Shown here: positions 1 to 11,183 of the stretch, piece by piece | How the letters are laid out: each line of letters opens with the position of its first letter | Numbering within the stretch: position 1 is the stretch's first letter | Source: Agriotes lineatus | Taxonomy: Eukaryota; Arthropoda; Insecta; Coleoptera; Elateridae | DNA: 64,000 bases | Direction of reading: 5' to 3' | NCBI GenBank assembly: GCA_940337035.1 | Contig: CALNHX010003316.1 | Location: 89,102-153,101, forward strand | Made by a program: the position numbers and the translations under genes | The notes under the pieces: model-generated | What the model was told of the DNA's origin: nothing | Seen by the model: only the letters and a program-made list of their open reading frames with translations | Databases searched by the model: none

Positions 1-64
1 GTAAAGGGTTTTGTTAAATACAATAGCTAAGACGTGGCTATGACGCAACACTTTCGTTTTGCAG

Positions 65-285
65 AATGCGATAACAGAACTGAGCCATAACATCGGGCGA
101 AACCCATTATCGCTTTTCGAAGAACTGGATCCTGCAGGTAGCTGCTGGATTCTAAGAAAAACGGAGTTGCTTACAATGCCCACTATCTCGCGCTATTGTA
201 CAGAGTGCTAGAGAAAGCTAGAGAAAGTAGCCTACTACGAAATTTAACTGACCACTATTTTCCTAGAAAACCGTCCTTATTATAA
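65..285 (+). CDS. apparent terminal exon of an unrecognised gene, broken by one missing base
   Basis: A splice acceptor (ttttgcag) ends at 64. From 65 the frame reads NAITELSHNIGRNPLSLFEE and stays open to about 137. From 142 the next frame reads LLDSKKNGVAYNAHYLALLY and runs to a TAA at 283-285. Both parts have protein-like composition and together look like one C-terminus of about 73 residues, so one base seems to be missing between 137 and 142. I do not recognise the family. The exon lies on the same strand as the TBC1D23 end at 3806-4794, yet it ends in a stop, so it is not an internal TBC1D23 exon in this reading. It could be the end of a neighbouring or host gene, or a transposon-derived fragment. 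The start lies outside the window. Confidence 0.4.
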
Positions 286-530
286 TGTTGCCACAACAAA
301 ATACCTAATATCTTTCAGTTACATTTTCTTAGGAGATGAAAAGGATCAGTTCTGAGAATGTATTCTTAAATTTTGGTTCGTTATTCCCGTGAAACGAATT
401 CGTAATAAACATGAAATACATGCATTAAATCAAACGTAATTCAAACATACCTTCAAAATTATTCGTTATAAACGTGAATTCGCTGTAACCGTGATCGTTA
501 AAAGCGAGTTCTACTGTAGTAATTCGGACA

Positions 531-3500
531 TTTGCACCTTTTCCATTCTCTACCTCCCTACGTTATATTTCCTTGTTTTTTTCTTATTCTCCTTAACTAC
601 TTCATCCATAATTAGTGTAAATAATAACGGGCTTAGTACACAACCATGTTTTAAACCTCTCGTTGTTGCAAACTCTTCTAATTCCTCGTTTCTGGTTCTC
701 ACTACATTTGTTGTCTTATGGTACATTGTTTTGACCATCTTTATCTCCATTGTGCTTGCACCTCTATTGTCTAGTGTCTTCAATATGTCTTTTCCTCTAA
801 CTCGGTCGAAGGCCTTATTAAGACCCATAAAGCATAGATGAACTTTCTTCCCCTTTCTTATTGCTTTTTCGCTGATTTGCCGCAAGTAGTGTACATACAC
901 GGGTTCTGGCTCATTTTGCATATCACCTGAACTTTTACAAGATTGCCACGATGAATTTTGGGGCAAAAAGTCTAATTTTTACAAGATTCCTACAATGAAT
1001 TTTGGGGTTAAATGTCTAATTTTGAAGTTTTATTTTAGCGGTCGTGCAGATTTTTCAAACAATGGCTTCATTGTTCAATTGGTAGACAATATCATCCTGC
1101 TAGACACCTACATCTGCAAGTCTGAACAAGTTTGCATTCCCAGACGATGACTCACATCCTGTTGAGCCTGGGAAAATTTTGATAAGCGTAGAAATCTTGT
1201 AAAATTTCAAAATTAGACATTTAACCCCAAAATTCATCGTGGGAATCTTGTAAAAATTTCAAAATTAGACTTCTAGCCCCAAAATTCATCGTGGCAATCT
1301 TGTAAAAATTTCAAAATTACACTTTTAGCCCCAAAAATTCATCGTGGGAACCGGAAGTGACACGTGACCTTGCCAATGACCTTGACCTTGGATAGGTCAA
1401 CGACCTTGACCCCGGCTAGGCCCGTGACCTTGATTTCGTTCGGGTGACATGCAAAATGAGCCAGAACCCGTGTAGGTACACTACTGCCGCAGTATGAATA
1501 AGCTATCCCTTTCTAACGCTGCATTAACTGTCTTCTAATGAGTTTTCTAGTTTGTCGCTTAATTTTGTTTCCCATATTCTCATCCATATCTTGCCCAGTA
1601 TGCTTAGTAAAGTGATTCCTCTGTAATTGTCACATTCTCTTATATCACCTTTTTTATACAGTGGAATTATTACACCCGTCTGCCAATTTTTTGGGGCTCT
1701 CTTTGCTTTTATCATGTTGTTCATCAGGCTTAATAGCTTTTCCCTTCCTGACTCCCCTATGTATTTTACCATTTCCGGTGATATTCCATCTATTCCTGCT
1801 GCCTTTCCTAGTTTTATCGTTTTCTAATTTCATTTAGGTTATATACTCGATGCCTTCATCATCGTTCCTCGTTGTGGTGTTTTGTTCATTTTTGATGTTG
1901 CCTTCATTTTCTTCTTCTTCACCTTCACCTAACATCTCCTTGAAATGTTGCACCCATCTTTTCATTATGTCCTTTTCTTTTGTAAGTAATTTGCCTGGTT
2001 TATCTCTATTGTTTTAATGTGCTGGTTAGTTATCTCCTTAGTTGTTTTAGTATACTGTAAAATAAATTTTGATTTTCATTAAAGTTGTCTTTCATTCTGT
2101 TTTCGAATTTAACCCATTCTTCTTGTTTTGCCCTATTTATCACATCTTTTACCTCCTTTCTTTTCTTTTTGTAGTCTTTTCTGGTCTTAGTTTGTAGGTA
2201 TTTCTTCCAAATATTTTTCTTTTGTCTTACTTTTTCTTTTATTTCCTTTATCCACCAAGTTTTCTTTATATTCTTATTAATGACTTTTGTTACTCCGCAG
2301 CTTTCTACTGCTGCTTCTAGTATGCTTTGCTTTAAGTAACTCCATTCTTCCTCTATGTCTCTTCCTCTTGGTTCTGTATTTAACTTCCTTTGTATTATTT
2401 CTTGATACTCTTTTCTCGTTTCTTCTTCTTTCAGTCGATAACTTCTAATGCTTTCCTTTATTACTTTTCTTCTTTTTTCTTTTGGTGCCCCTCTTTCTAT
2501 TTTCATGTCCATCCTTACTAGGTAATGGTCGCTGCCAATTTCCGGTCCTCTTTTCACGATTACATCTTTTATTTCCTACTAGAAAGTAATCTATGATTAA
2601 CTTCTCTAGTTTTGAGCGTACTTCTCGCATTTGTGAACCTCTTTATGTTGAAATTTAGAATTTGCTATTACTAAATCGTTTTCAATACATAACTCAATTA
2701 TTCAATTTCCATTGTTGTTTCTTGATATTTCTCCGTGTATTCCTAGGCGTCTTTCTATGCCTTTGTTGTCTTTTCCTACCCTTCCGTTTAGGTCTCCCAT
2801 TATGATGATATTTGATCCACTTACGTCTATTTCTTTTTGTAAGTTTGTCCAGAATATATTCTTTTCTTCTTTTGCTGCGTTCTCATTTGGTCTGTATGCT
2901 ACTATTATTGTAGACCCACTCCTTCACTTCCTCTTTTTGTTTGTTCGATTCCCGACCAGAGAAACCAGTATCTTTTTGCTATTCTGATTAAACCCTGACC
3001 CTTTTTCGTTTCCGTTATAGCTAAATATTCTAATTGCTGCTTTTCCATCTCTTCTACTAACTCCATTTCTTTTCCTGTTATACCCTTCACGTTTCATGTG
3101 CCCATTTTTAGTATACTTCTCTTACTTTTCTTTTGTTTGCTTGTATATTTGCCATTTTCTTTGTTCTTTTCCTGTGTTGTACTCGCCTCTCTGTATCTTA
3201 CTTGATTTTCTTTCCTTTTTCCATTATTGTCGTCCATGTCCTTTGCTATTTTCGTCTTCTTTGCGGTTTGGCCTTTTTGTCTGGTTAGTTTTTTTGCTGT
3301 TTCATTACTCCTTCTTCCTCTTTGTTCCAAGTGTATTCATCTTCCTCTATGACTATCTTTCTGTACCCCACTTTCACTCTATTTCTTTTTTTCCGTTCTT
3401 CCTTCGCAATTTTTCTGATTTCTCTCTGTACATTCCTCTCCCTCCAAGTCATATCGTTATCAATATAAATGTTGTTCCCTTTAATTCATATTTGTTACTC

Positions 3501-3596
3501 ATTATCTGTTGTTTCCCGGTCCATTTGTCCATTTCTAATATCTTTATTGATATTCCGGACTTGTTTTCAAGCTGTATCGCTCACAGAATTAGATAA
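531..3596 (-). mobile_element. RTE-like LINE fragment (ORF1-like, endonuclease, partial RT), decayed
   Basis: Read on the minus strand from 3596 down, the order is an ORF1-like basic segment (about 3596-3094), an endonuclease start with LAITETKKGQG (3090-2905), the end of the endonuclease with GSDHYLVRM and a charged linker (2557-2030), then reverse transcriptase with GVIIPLYKKGDIRECDNYRG (1772-1524), KAFDRV and HGCVLSPLLFTLIMDEV (966-550). Frames change between these blocks and the catalytic YADD box is absent, so the 3' end is missing at about 531. The RT is split by a foldback MITE at 885-1485. The type resembles the RTE-like endonuclease-reverse transcriptases common in insects; the clade is an inference. 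It sits in the intron upstream of the TBC1D23 exon at 3806. Confidence 0.8.
885..1485. mobile_element. foldback-type MITE inserted in the LINE
   Basis: The ends are long inverted repeats: 885-922 reads agtagtgtac..acacgggttctggctcattt, and its reverse complement lies at about 1448-1485. The left arm carries two copies, and the right arm three inverted copies, of a unit of about 58 bases that contains ccccaaaattcatcgtgg and ends near cttgtaaaaatttc. The LINE reverse transcriptase reads up to one side of this block and resumes on the other, so the block is an insertion. No coding capacity is seen. Confidence 0.75.
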
Positions 3597-3805
3597 GGGT
3601 AATTATGTTGTATAACTAGACACCTCAAATTTCATTTTTATTTCGTCAATAATTTGTTTGTCACAGCTAAAGGTGCAAAGTGTGTATTTAATTTCAGAAT
3701 AAATATTAGAATTATGCGTAGGTATTAGATAAGAGTTTTTAGCAATAATCCACTCTTACCATTGTTTATCCTTTTCCTATTCTTACTGAATTTCTATCAT
3801 TTCAG
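3597..3805. other. intron end before TBC1D23 exon
   Basis: AT-rich with a pyrimidine-rich tract before the acceptor at 3801-3805. Nothing else is seen. Confidence 0.5.
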
Positions 3806-4794
3806 GTGGGGAACATCTATGCTTTCTGGGGTCTGGTCGCAACGAAGAAGATCAATACACGCACATGGTAGTGGCATCATTCCTCCAAAAGCACACCCAG
3901 TACGTCTCGCTGCTCACCGGTGGCTACATCGCAGTTCACAACTACTTCGGGGAACATGCCAACGAATACTTGCAAGACCACCATCCCGCGAAGTGCATAG
4001 TGTGTGCCCCAGCTGCAGATTCAAGAGATATCGATGGCAACTCCAAATCGGTGCCCTCGAATGATTTGTTTGGAAAAATTTCGGCTGCCATGAAGTCCAA
4101 GTCTGCGGAGGTGCGCGGGAAACTTTTCGAATACATCGTGAATCCCAACAACAGCCCTGTGCAGGAGAGACACGTCTCCAGCACGGACAAGATGGGTAAA
4201 CGGTACCGGAATGTTGCCCCTGTTTTTAGTATAGATGACGATCAGGACAACGTTGCTAGTATACAGGTTGGTATCTTGTGGATGTTCGTTTTTGTTTTAA
4301 TTAGGGTTTCATATGATTAATAATAGAGATAAAAAAAAAATTTTAATAGCGTCTAATATTATTTTTAAAAATTTACCTCATTAATTGTAATAAATAATTA
4401 GGGAGGAGAAGACGAAGACACAAGAGAAATCGTCTCCATCCAGAGCTGGCTGAAGAATCCTGACATCATTGAGCACTTCCCTTGCCAAGAGGTGAAGCTG
4501 AACGGCTTCATGTATAAAAGCCACCTGATAGTTACCGACTCGCATCTGATTGTTCTGCGAGAAGTATCTGAAAAGAAGGGTGTCGCAGAAGTCATTGTTA
4601 GGCGACCGCTCTCGGCCATAGTTAAAATTACTGCAAAAAAGCGCCATCCCGAATTAATTACTTTTAAATATGGAGTGCCGGACGGCGATTCTTTACTTAT
4701 ATCAGACATGGATAGGTTTTTGATACCAAATGCCAACAAGGCTACGAAGGTTGTGTCCGATCAAATTCTAAAGCAGCTGAAAACTAAAGAATAA
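3806..4794 (+). CDS. TBC1D23: TBC1D23, last two exons
   Basis: Exon 3806-4266 follows an acceptor (atttcag) and ends at a GT donor; exon 4402-4794 follows attag and ends in TAA. Together they give about 283 C-terminal residues. The first exon starts at the end of the rhodanese-like domain (EHLCFLGSGRNEEDQYTHM, then SLLTGGYIAVHNYF), passes through a polar linker with RHVSSTDKMGKRYRNVAPVF, and the last exon carries the C-terminal PH-like domain (SWLKNPDIIEHFPC, HPELITFKYG, RFLIPNA). TBC1D23 is a Golgi golgin adaptor that captures endosome-derived vesicles and binds the WASH subunit FAM21 through its C-terminus (known for the family). The catalytic TBC part and the first half of the rhodanese domain are not in the window. 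No frame breaks are seen in these exons. Confidence 0.92.
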
Positions 4795-5389
4795 CATTGT
4801 TCACGAGACGTTTATTGAAAATAATCGTTGTGAGCATGGTTGCTGCGCGGAGCTTAAAGTTGTGAACTGAATCTGATAGGTGATAGTAATAGGTTTTTAA
4901 TGCTAGTTGTAAATAGGCGACTGCATCCTTTTCATTATAAGATAAAAAGTATATATTTATTTTTTACATTTTCAGCTGAAACGGTGGTGTTTATCAATTT
5001 TCCACAATTAATTCATATGGCTGTTATAACTGATGCAACCAAAAAAATAATTAAAAGTTTTATGCTAGTCAATTTATTTAAGTCTCTTTTCTAAAAAAAC
5101 TAATGTACTAAATTGTAACATTTATACTAATGTAATTCAATAGCCACTAAATTTATAAAAAATATTAGATCTAATTGTGTTTATAAAACGATTTCCATGC
5201 AGTTAATTACAGTTTTTTGCTGTTGATCTACTTTTGTATATATAACATTGTTGTTTATAGTGGTAATTTTTTTAAAACCACTCCACAATAGAACATAGTT
5301 TTTAATTTTAAACATAATTAAAGATTTTAGTATTACACTAAATGGTATTCTGATATATTTTTGATTTTACGTGATGATAAATGGTTTTT

Positions 5390-5421
5390 AATAAACATTT
5401 TGTAGTAAAACTATCAATAAA
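5390..5421 (+). terminator. poly(A) signals of TBC1D23
   Basis: AATAAA occurs at 5390-5395 and again at 5416-5421, about 600 bases after the TBC1D23 stop codon, within AT-rich DNA. They are plausible 3'-end signals, although similar hexamers are common in such DNA. Confidence 0.4.
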
Positions 5422-7916
5422 TTGTCTCCAACAAAAATAGCAATGAATGTATAGCATGATAGTGTTACTTTAAAAAATTTTTTTTATTACCAAACTCGAT
5501 TAATTTAGTTCTTTTACAACTTTAAGCTTTGCAAACCATGCTGTTTTCTTAGTAAAATTTTCGCATTCTAGAGCTGCAGGTAGATGCTAACTTAATCTTA
5601 TTATCACGTCCTATCGATGTTAATTAATAACGTGTACATACAGTGATGAAATAGTTTTAAATGATCGCTAAATAAAAATAAATGATGGTCTTGTTGCTGA
5701 TGTTGATTAGCTAAACTGGAATTGAAGCCGAATAACTTATTAGTTTATGATGTAATGTATTTTTGCATTTTTATTTCTTAATTTTTATTTCTTCACATTG
5801 TGTCAGTATTTATGTTATTGTTATTATTAGAGACATTTTAATAGAAACACATTGTTTTGTCCCTTACCAGATATTATGATTGAAAAAACATGTATTTTGG
5901 TGTTCCATGACGAATATTTTAGTACCTATATCAAGTAATATGTGAAATGTGAGATCAGCAAAAAGCAGTAAGGTAAGTGGTTTTTCACCAGAAACGGTAA
6001 AGTATAGCAACCGGCACAGAACCTTAGAAAAAGTTGCTTTTCATGCAGCATTGTTTTTAAATTGAATTTGTAAACTATTTTTATGTTTTCTTTTCCTTTT
6101 CCTTTACTTTATTCGTCTTCGTGTAATTAATCATTTTCTTTGTATGCTATTGATTTATGCTATGCATTGAAACCGTTTTTCGCGCCGCTTAATTGTTTTC
6201 TCCATTTACACAATTATTTCAGGCTTAACCTGTATATTAAATTCAAGTAGTAATCAGTTTGCATTTCAAATTGTTCAATTTCCCAATTTCGTCCATTTGT
6301 ATATCTGCCTGAATCCCCGCTCACTATCGGCCGAGTGCAGCGCTTTTGGTATCTTCTCTTTCCCAGTGTCTTGCAATTTGGCCTACGCGTATTCTTCTTT
6401 TGGCAATTCGGCCTATTGGCTCGCTGAACGAGAAATCGTGTGCTTAATTAAGCATTATATTTTGAGAGCTGAGAATAAATCAGGTATGATAGACTTTCAA
6501 GTTTTATAATTCCCATATTAATTAGTCGCTTTTAGCTTTCTTATAGTATCCTTTGGAATAGGACTTTTTGTCTCGATAATTACCCTATGAGGGAATACCT
6601 CGCCACGAGTCTTTTGTGCTCCTGCGGTAGGCGAACAGAACCCAGTTGTTTTCCACATTTTCCGGCAGTTCAAAAGGCACCACGTGTAGCAAGCTGCCGT
6701 TATCAGAATTCCTGTGTATGGCCGCTCACAGCCTGCATCGCCTTTTAATTACCCGCCAAGAACCAGAGGAAAGTGTGTGGAATTTTATTTATTCGCAACG
6801 GCAATACATGAAAAGTTGCGTCCGTTATTAATATATCCACATTTCATAAAATTTAATTACTGTCACAACATTACATGTTTTAATCGATTGTAAAAGGCGC
6901 ACTCACGCTTGGGTTATCGATGACCTGGTATTAAGGTTTTTTTACTGACAGCGATGTGCACATCTCTCGATTAATCCGACGAATTCAATGTTTTAAAAAA
7001 CCCACAAAGGGGTTTATTAAGATCATGCCTGTGGAAACCTTCCGTAAAACTTTGCGATATTGTGTATTTGAGAAACCATTTAATTATACCATTTTATACT
7101 CAATAAATGCTAGTCAACCGTTGTTGATTTATTTCTTTTAGAATCGCTTTGATTCCTGGTGCCCTACTGTGTTGTAGGTGCTTGCAGGCTGCACCGCTGA
7201 TTTCCATATATCCACGACCTAAAAAGCGCCGAAAAGAGCTAGTTCGGCCCGCACGGTAAGTGTGGTTAGCTCATAAAGAATCAGTCAATATGCGTTTTGG
7301 TGGTTACAGATTTATTACCGTAGCCGAGACGCAGGTAGGCTCTTTTTCTGTGACAGCATTAGCGGTGAAGTGTGGTGAGTAAATCGCACGTGCAACTTTG
7401 CTACACAAAACGAGTTTCTAACAAGGACAAAAGTGGAAATTAATATTAAATGAGTGGTAAATAAATAAACAGCGTACGGCAATAAACTCAGGCAGGAAAA
7501 AATCTTTCTATATTTTTATCATAATGGGATGTCCACGCAAAAAACAAAAATAGTTTTGAATTGCCGGCTTTTAAATTCAAGCTGACATGGATTGTTTTGT
7601 AATATGGGGAATAGGGTAATGAAAGTGACGAATTTCCTGCAGTCGTAAGGCTAATTTGAGTTCACTTAATACCGCCCGTATTGTAAGAATTCTATAATTT
7701 AACAACATGAACATTAAATGTTGGATTTCTAGATTGTGCCTATCCCTATCCTCATTCTGTTAGCAGCAGAGTTGCCAACTGTATCGTTATTACCTCATTC
7801 GTAACGTACTTTACGAACTACAAGCCCGTAGAGGCGCGAAAAAATGCCATGATTGACAATGTGTCGATTATTGTTTACATTTGTGCATTTTAACTTGGTG
7901 AATAGTGAAGTCTTGG
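5422..7916. other. AT-rich intergenic DNA, no gene seen
   Basis: No reading frame of protein-like composition, no tRNA and no clear long repeat is visible. Short open frames at 6297-6509 and 6956-7141 show no recognisable motif. Confidence 0.5.
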
Positions 7917-8217
7917 TTTTATTTTTTAGTAGACATTCACGTACATTACGCTGCGCACAACCTCAACTTAGTGATTAATGATACAGTTAAAGGTGTTAGA
8001 GAAATTGAATCTTTTTTGCTACTGTTCAAAACATTACACATTTTTTGGATTAAGCATAAATCGGTGGGATCTTTTAAGTTCCAACAAGAGCGCATCCGCT
8101 ATAAAAAAAAAGAAATTTAACCCTATACGATGGTCTTCCAGAATCCAAACTTTCACCGCAATTAAATTACGTTTTATATATAATATTGCTGCTCTTAACA
8201 AAACAATATTAACATAA
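7917..8217 (+). pseudogene. hAT transposase fragment, ZMYM1-like, one frameshift
   Basis: The first frame reads VHYAAHNLNLVINDTVKGVR and the next, shifted by one, reads FFGLSINRWDLLSSN followed by FNPIRWSSR. This order (AHNLNLV.ND then NPTRWSSR) is characteristic of the zinc-finger MYM-type 1-like hAT transposases, which are DDE enzymes related to the hAT superfamily. Only about 95 residues of a protein that is normally several hundred long remain, with no N-terminal zinc finger and no C-terminal dimerisation domain. It is a dead fragment. Confidence 0.7.
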
Positions 8218-8875
8218 AAAAAAGGAAGAATGCGATGAGGAGAAAAGAATCCTGTTTTCTTTTCTCTTATGTTACATGTTTTAATTGAGAACACTTTAAA
8301 CTTAAGTAAATAGCAATAGTAATTAAAATTACAGTTTCAATTACTAATATTTTAGCTTTTAGATTTTTAATTATTGCAAATTTCTGAAAAACAAAAACGG
8401 GTGACATTTTAAAAAAAAATATTGATATATATATTTCAATAAGATAAAAGGTAGTTCACACTGTAATTTTGTAAACGTACGTCAGCTAGTTGACCAGAAA
8501 TGGTATTTTTAACACACGCTGAAAAAATTATAAAAATTACCGGTTAATTGTAAAAGGGGTTTTAATTTTGTGTGATTGTTCTAGAAAAGGTTCCTTAGGA
8601 AATCATGGCCTGCTAGGATTGACAATTTCAAAATCAGGTAAGTAGGTGATGAATAATTTTACAACAAATAACCTGACTGACTGCGTGCGGCATGACGTAA
8701 TATTTCGCGAACCCTTTGGGGCGACAGGATGAATCTTGCAGGTTTTGCTAGTTAAAATACGTATACGTCGTCTACAACTATTGAGCTATTCTGTTGGTGT
8801 TTTTTCGAGTGTGAACAGTGCTTTAATTGTACCTATACACCTTGTGCATCAGTGATCTTGGCATTTTATTTTAAA

Positions 8876-10084
8876 ATGAAGCGATCGAATTTGCAAAAGT
8901 TATCTGTGACTACCATCACGGAACAATACCTAATCCTACCATTCTCCAATGGTGCAAGAGGGGTTTCTATACTAGCGAAGATTTCATTTTAATGCCAGAG
9001 CGTTGTACCAATTTCAGCAAGGTGCCCAATGGCTGACATATTCGTAAGTAAAAAGAATTTCCTATTTTTAAAAAGTGATTGAATGTACGTGTTTTTCTTG
9101 CCTTTGTGTTCACAACTTTAAAAAGAGTATTACCTACAGTTTAAAGTTATCTGTTGCTATTCATTTAAATCGGTCCATAGGGTTATCACTTTAAAACGCT
9201 CATATCAAAATAATAATTAACAATTTGCAGAAAGAGCCATCTACACTGCTACGACCGTTAATCAAACAGTTAGCAAATCCGCCATACAATATGCAGGGGC
9301 TTCTAGCAGGGTTTGAAAAAACCCGGGTTTTTTTCAGAAAAACCCAACCCACTGGGCCCATGGGGGTTTTTTTCGGGCTCTTTCGGGGTTTTCCCGTCTT
9401 CCCGGGCTCATCGGTTTTTTTTTCGACAAGCTGAGTAGAATTCCGCCGTCTAAGGGGTGGGACATTCTAATCTAGAACATTTGCAAGGCACGTAAATTCA
9501 CAATGTGTAGATATATGTACAGTATACTCTCTGTTAGGCGGACACCCACGGGCGCTGAAAATTTGCTCGCTTAAAGGAGGCTTGCCACATGGTTTTTGCG
9601 ATTTTTTCTTAGGTCTATCTCTGCGCCGGCATCTTCAGTTTCCATTAAACGATACTTTTCTACATTGGGACTTGTTTGGAGTAAACTTCGAAATCGCCTG
9701 GGCGTGAAAAAAGCCACAAAACTAGTGCAAGTGTACATACATTTGCGCTCAACTGATACACACCCTATTGACTGGTAATAATTAATTGTTCTTGCTCTAA
9801 TATTCTGTTTTTTACAATCATTAATTGTGTTTTATTAATTTGTAATGAATTTCTGAAAGTTGAGGTTTTTTGTTCAAATTGTTTAACCCAAGTTGTGAGT
9901 TTACTAGTCCCTTGGAGTAAATCCACGACCAAAAAACTCAGTGGGTTTTTCGAGCGGGTTTTTTCACGTGGTCCACTGTGGCGAACCCTGACTTCTAGGG
10001 CACCTTGCCTGTATAATTTAACCATTGCTCCACAGACTCAGGCTAATAAACGTGACTTGGATGAGGCGGAATCTGCGGATGAAT
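8876..10084 (+). pseudogene. candidate small gene of unknown function, last exon split by a hAT MITE
   Basis: From about 8877 one frame reads FAKVICDYHHGTIPNPTILQ and WCKRGFYTSEDF. A one-base shift in the TTT run near 8985 leads to HFNARALYQFQQGAQWLTYS, which ends at a gtaagt donor (9042). An acceptor (atttgcag) ends at 9230, and the next segment reads IYTATTVNQTVSKSAIQYAG. The frame is cut at 9307 by a hAT MITE; on the far side (9999-10084) it reads APCLYNLTIAPQTQANKRDL and ends DEAESADE-stop. Removing the MITE and one target copy leaves this frame open. A competing start, ATG GCT GAC ATA TTC just before the same donor, would use another frame. I do not recognise the protein. Possibly a host gene with an assembly indel, possibly a transposon gene. 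Confidence 0.4.
9307..9990. mobile_element. non-autonomous hAT element with 8-bp target duplication
   Basis: The left end is CAGGGTTTG and the right end is CGAACCCTG, typical hAT terminal inverted repeats. The flanks are gcttctag (9299-9306) and acttctag (9991-9998), an 8-bp target duplication with one mismatch. The 684-bp interior has homopolymer-rich repeats of gggtttttt type near both ends and no coding capacity. Confidence 0.85.
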
Positions 10085-10640
10085 AATTTACGTACAAATT
10101 TAAGTTTTCCAACGTTTTTATATTTAAGTGAACCATTAGGGGGTTCTGATGTTTGTAATATTTTTCTTTAACTTAGCAGCAAACGAATAGCACAAAACCA
10201 TCGACATCGGCCGTCATGACGGGACATGTAGATCACTCGTGGATGAATCATTCATGTGGCAATGTAAGTAACTATTAGGGGGATTTCTGATTTTATGCAA
10301 GCTAAATTAAAATAAATGTAGGGCACTATGTCCAATTTTAACATAAACATAAAACATAATGTACTCCTCGACACTGAAATTCCTTTTTATCCCTAATGTG
10401 ATTTATTTGGCTTGGCCCTACGGGCCTCGGCAACTAAATCCACATTCGTGATAAAAAGCTAAACTTCAGTGCGTTGGTATACAAACTACTATTGTCTACA
10501 ACTGTGAAATAATAAGTGCATTATATATCCAACTCTAAATACAAAAAGGGGCTCATATTATACAAGTGAAATATGAAATATCATATTGCACAGGGTATTT
10601 TTTTAAATTAGTGGGCTACATTTTCAACAAATGACATTAA
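10085..10640. other. no clear gene; one exon-like stretch
   Basis: An acceptor (cttagcag) ends near 10182 and a gtaagt donor follows near 10264; between them one frame reads TKPSTSAVMTGHVDHSWMNH. It has no known motif and may be an exon of the candidate gene upstream or chance. The rest is AT-rich. Confidence 0.25.
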
Positions 10641-10784
10641 CGTCAGGGTTAGCAGGTTAGGTGCGTCAGTTTTGACACAGACTGACGCAAAACCTAACCT
10701 GCTAACCTCCAATTTGACATAGAATGACACAAAACCTAACCTGCTAACCTCGAATTTGACATAGACTTACAGTGTTACCAACTA
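10641..10784. repeat. palindromic dispersed repeat, copy 1
   Basis: ggttagcaggttaggt near 10648 is followed by its inverse, acctaacctgctaacc, and then by a second tandem unit of about 42 bases containing tcgaatttgacatagac. Related copies lie at 34267-34340, 38866-38984 and 60250-60312. No coding capacity is seen. Confidence 0.7.
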
Positions 10785-10816
10785 TATACATATTTGTAGG
10801 TAATAGTATAAATATA

Positions 10817-11183
10817 TTACATACCTAGGTGGAAAGTGTTTCATACCTGTCGAGAGATTAAGTAGTTAACCGAGACGTGTAGCGTCAAGGTTAACTTTAT
10901 CTCGAGGTAGGAATGAAACTTTGCACCGTGGTATGTATATTATTTTACTCACAATCAGTTTTTGTCATTCTTTATTTAATTAGGTGAGTTTCAAATAATA
11001 CGTATTTTTGTCGCAGTTTAATAAGTCACTTTAACAAAGGAAACTGCGACGCTGTTGCTAGGTAACATGACAAGTTCAATGAAAGTGACGGGGAAAACTA
11101 GCCGGAAAAATCTTTCCCGGCTAGCTGAGAAAGTAAAGTTAACAATGACTAGCTATTATTAACCGATTGTGAGTAAAATATTG
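10817..11183. repeat. nested inverted repeats, MITE-like
   Basis: Arms at about 10817-10870 (catacctaggtggaaagtg) and 10889-10936 form a hairpin. The sequence ttttactcacaatc (10944) recurs inverted as gattgtgagtaaaa (11164), and a further small hairpin, tagccgg..ccggcta, lies at 11099-11127. It looks like a MITE or two overlapping ones; no target duplication was identified. Confidence 0.5.

Noticed and set aside
1060..1150. tRNA-like sequence in the centre of the foldback MITE (attggtagac..agtttgcattccc)
   Set aside because: Spacing and stems do not form a cloverleaf, and the B-box match is poor.
3096..3596. plus-strand 166-residue frame rich in Phe, Leu and Ser
   Set aside because: It is the antisense of LINE ORF1 coding; composition reflects A-rich coding on the other strand.
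10641..10784. ggttagcaggttagg as an interstitial insect telomere repeat (TTAGG)
   Set aside because: No tandem TTAGG array; the motif is part of a palindromic dispersed repeat.
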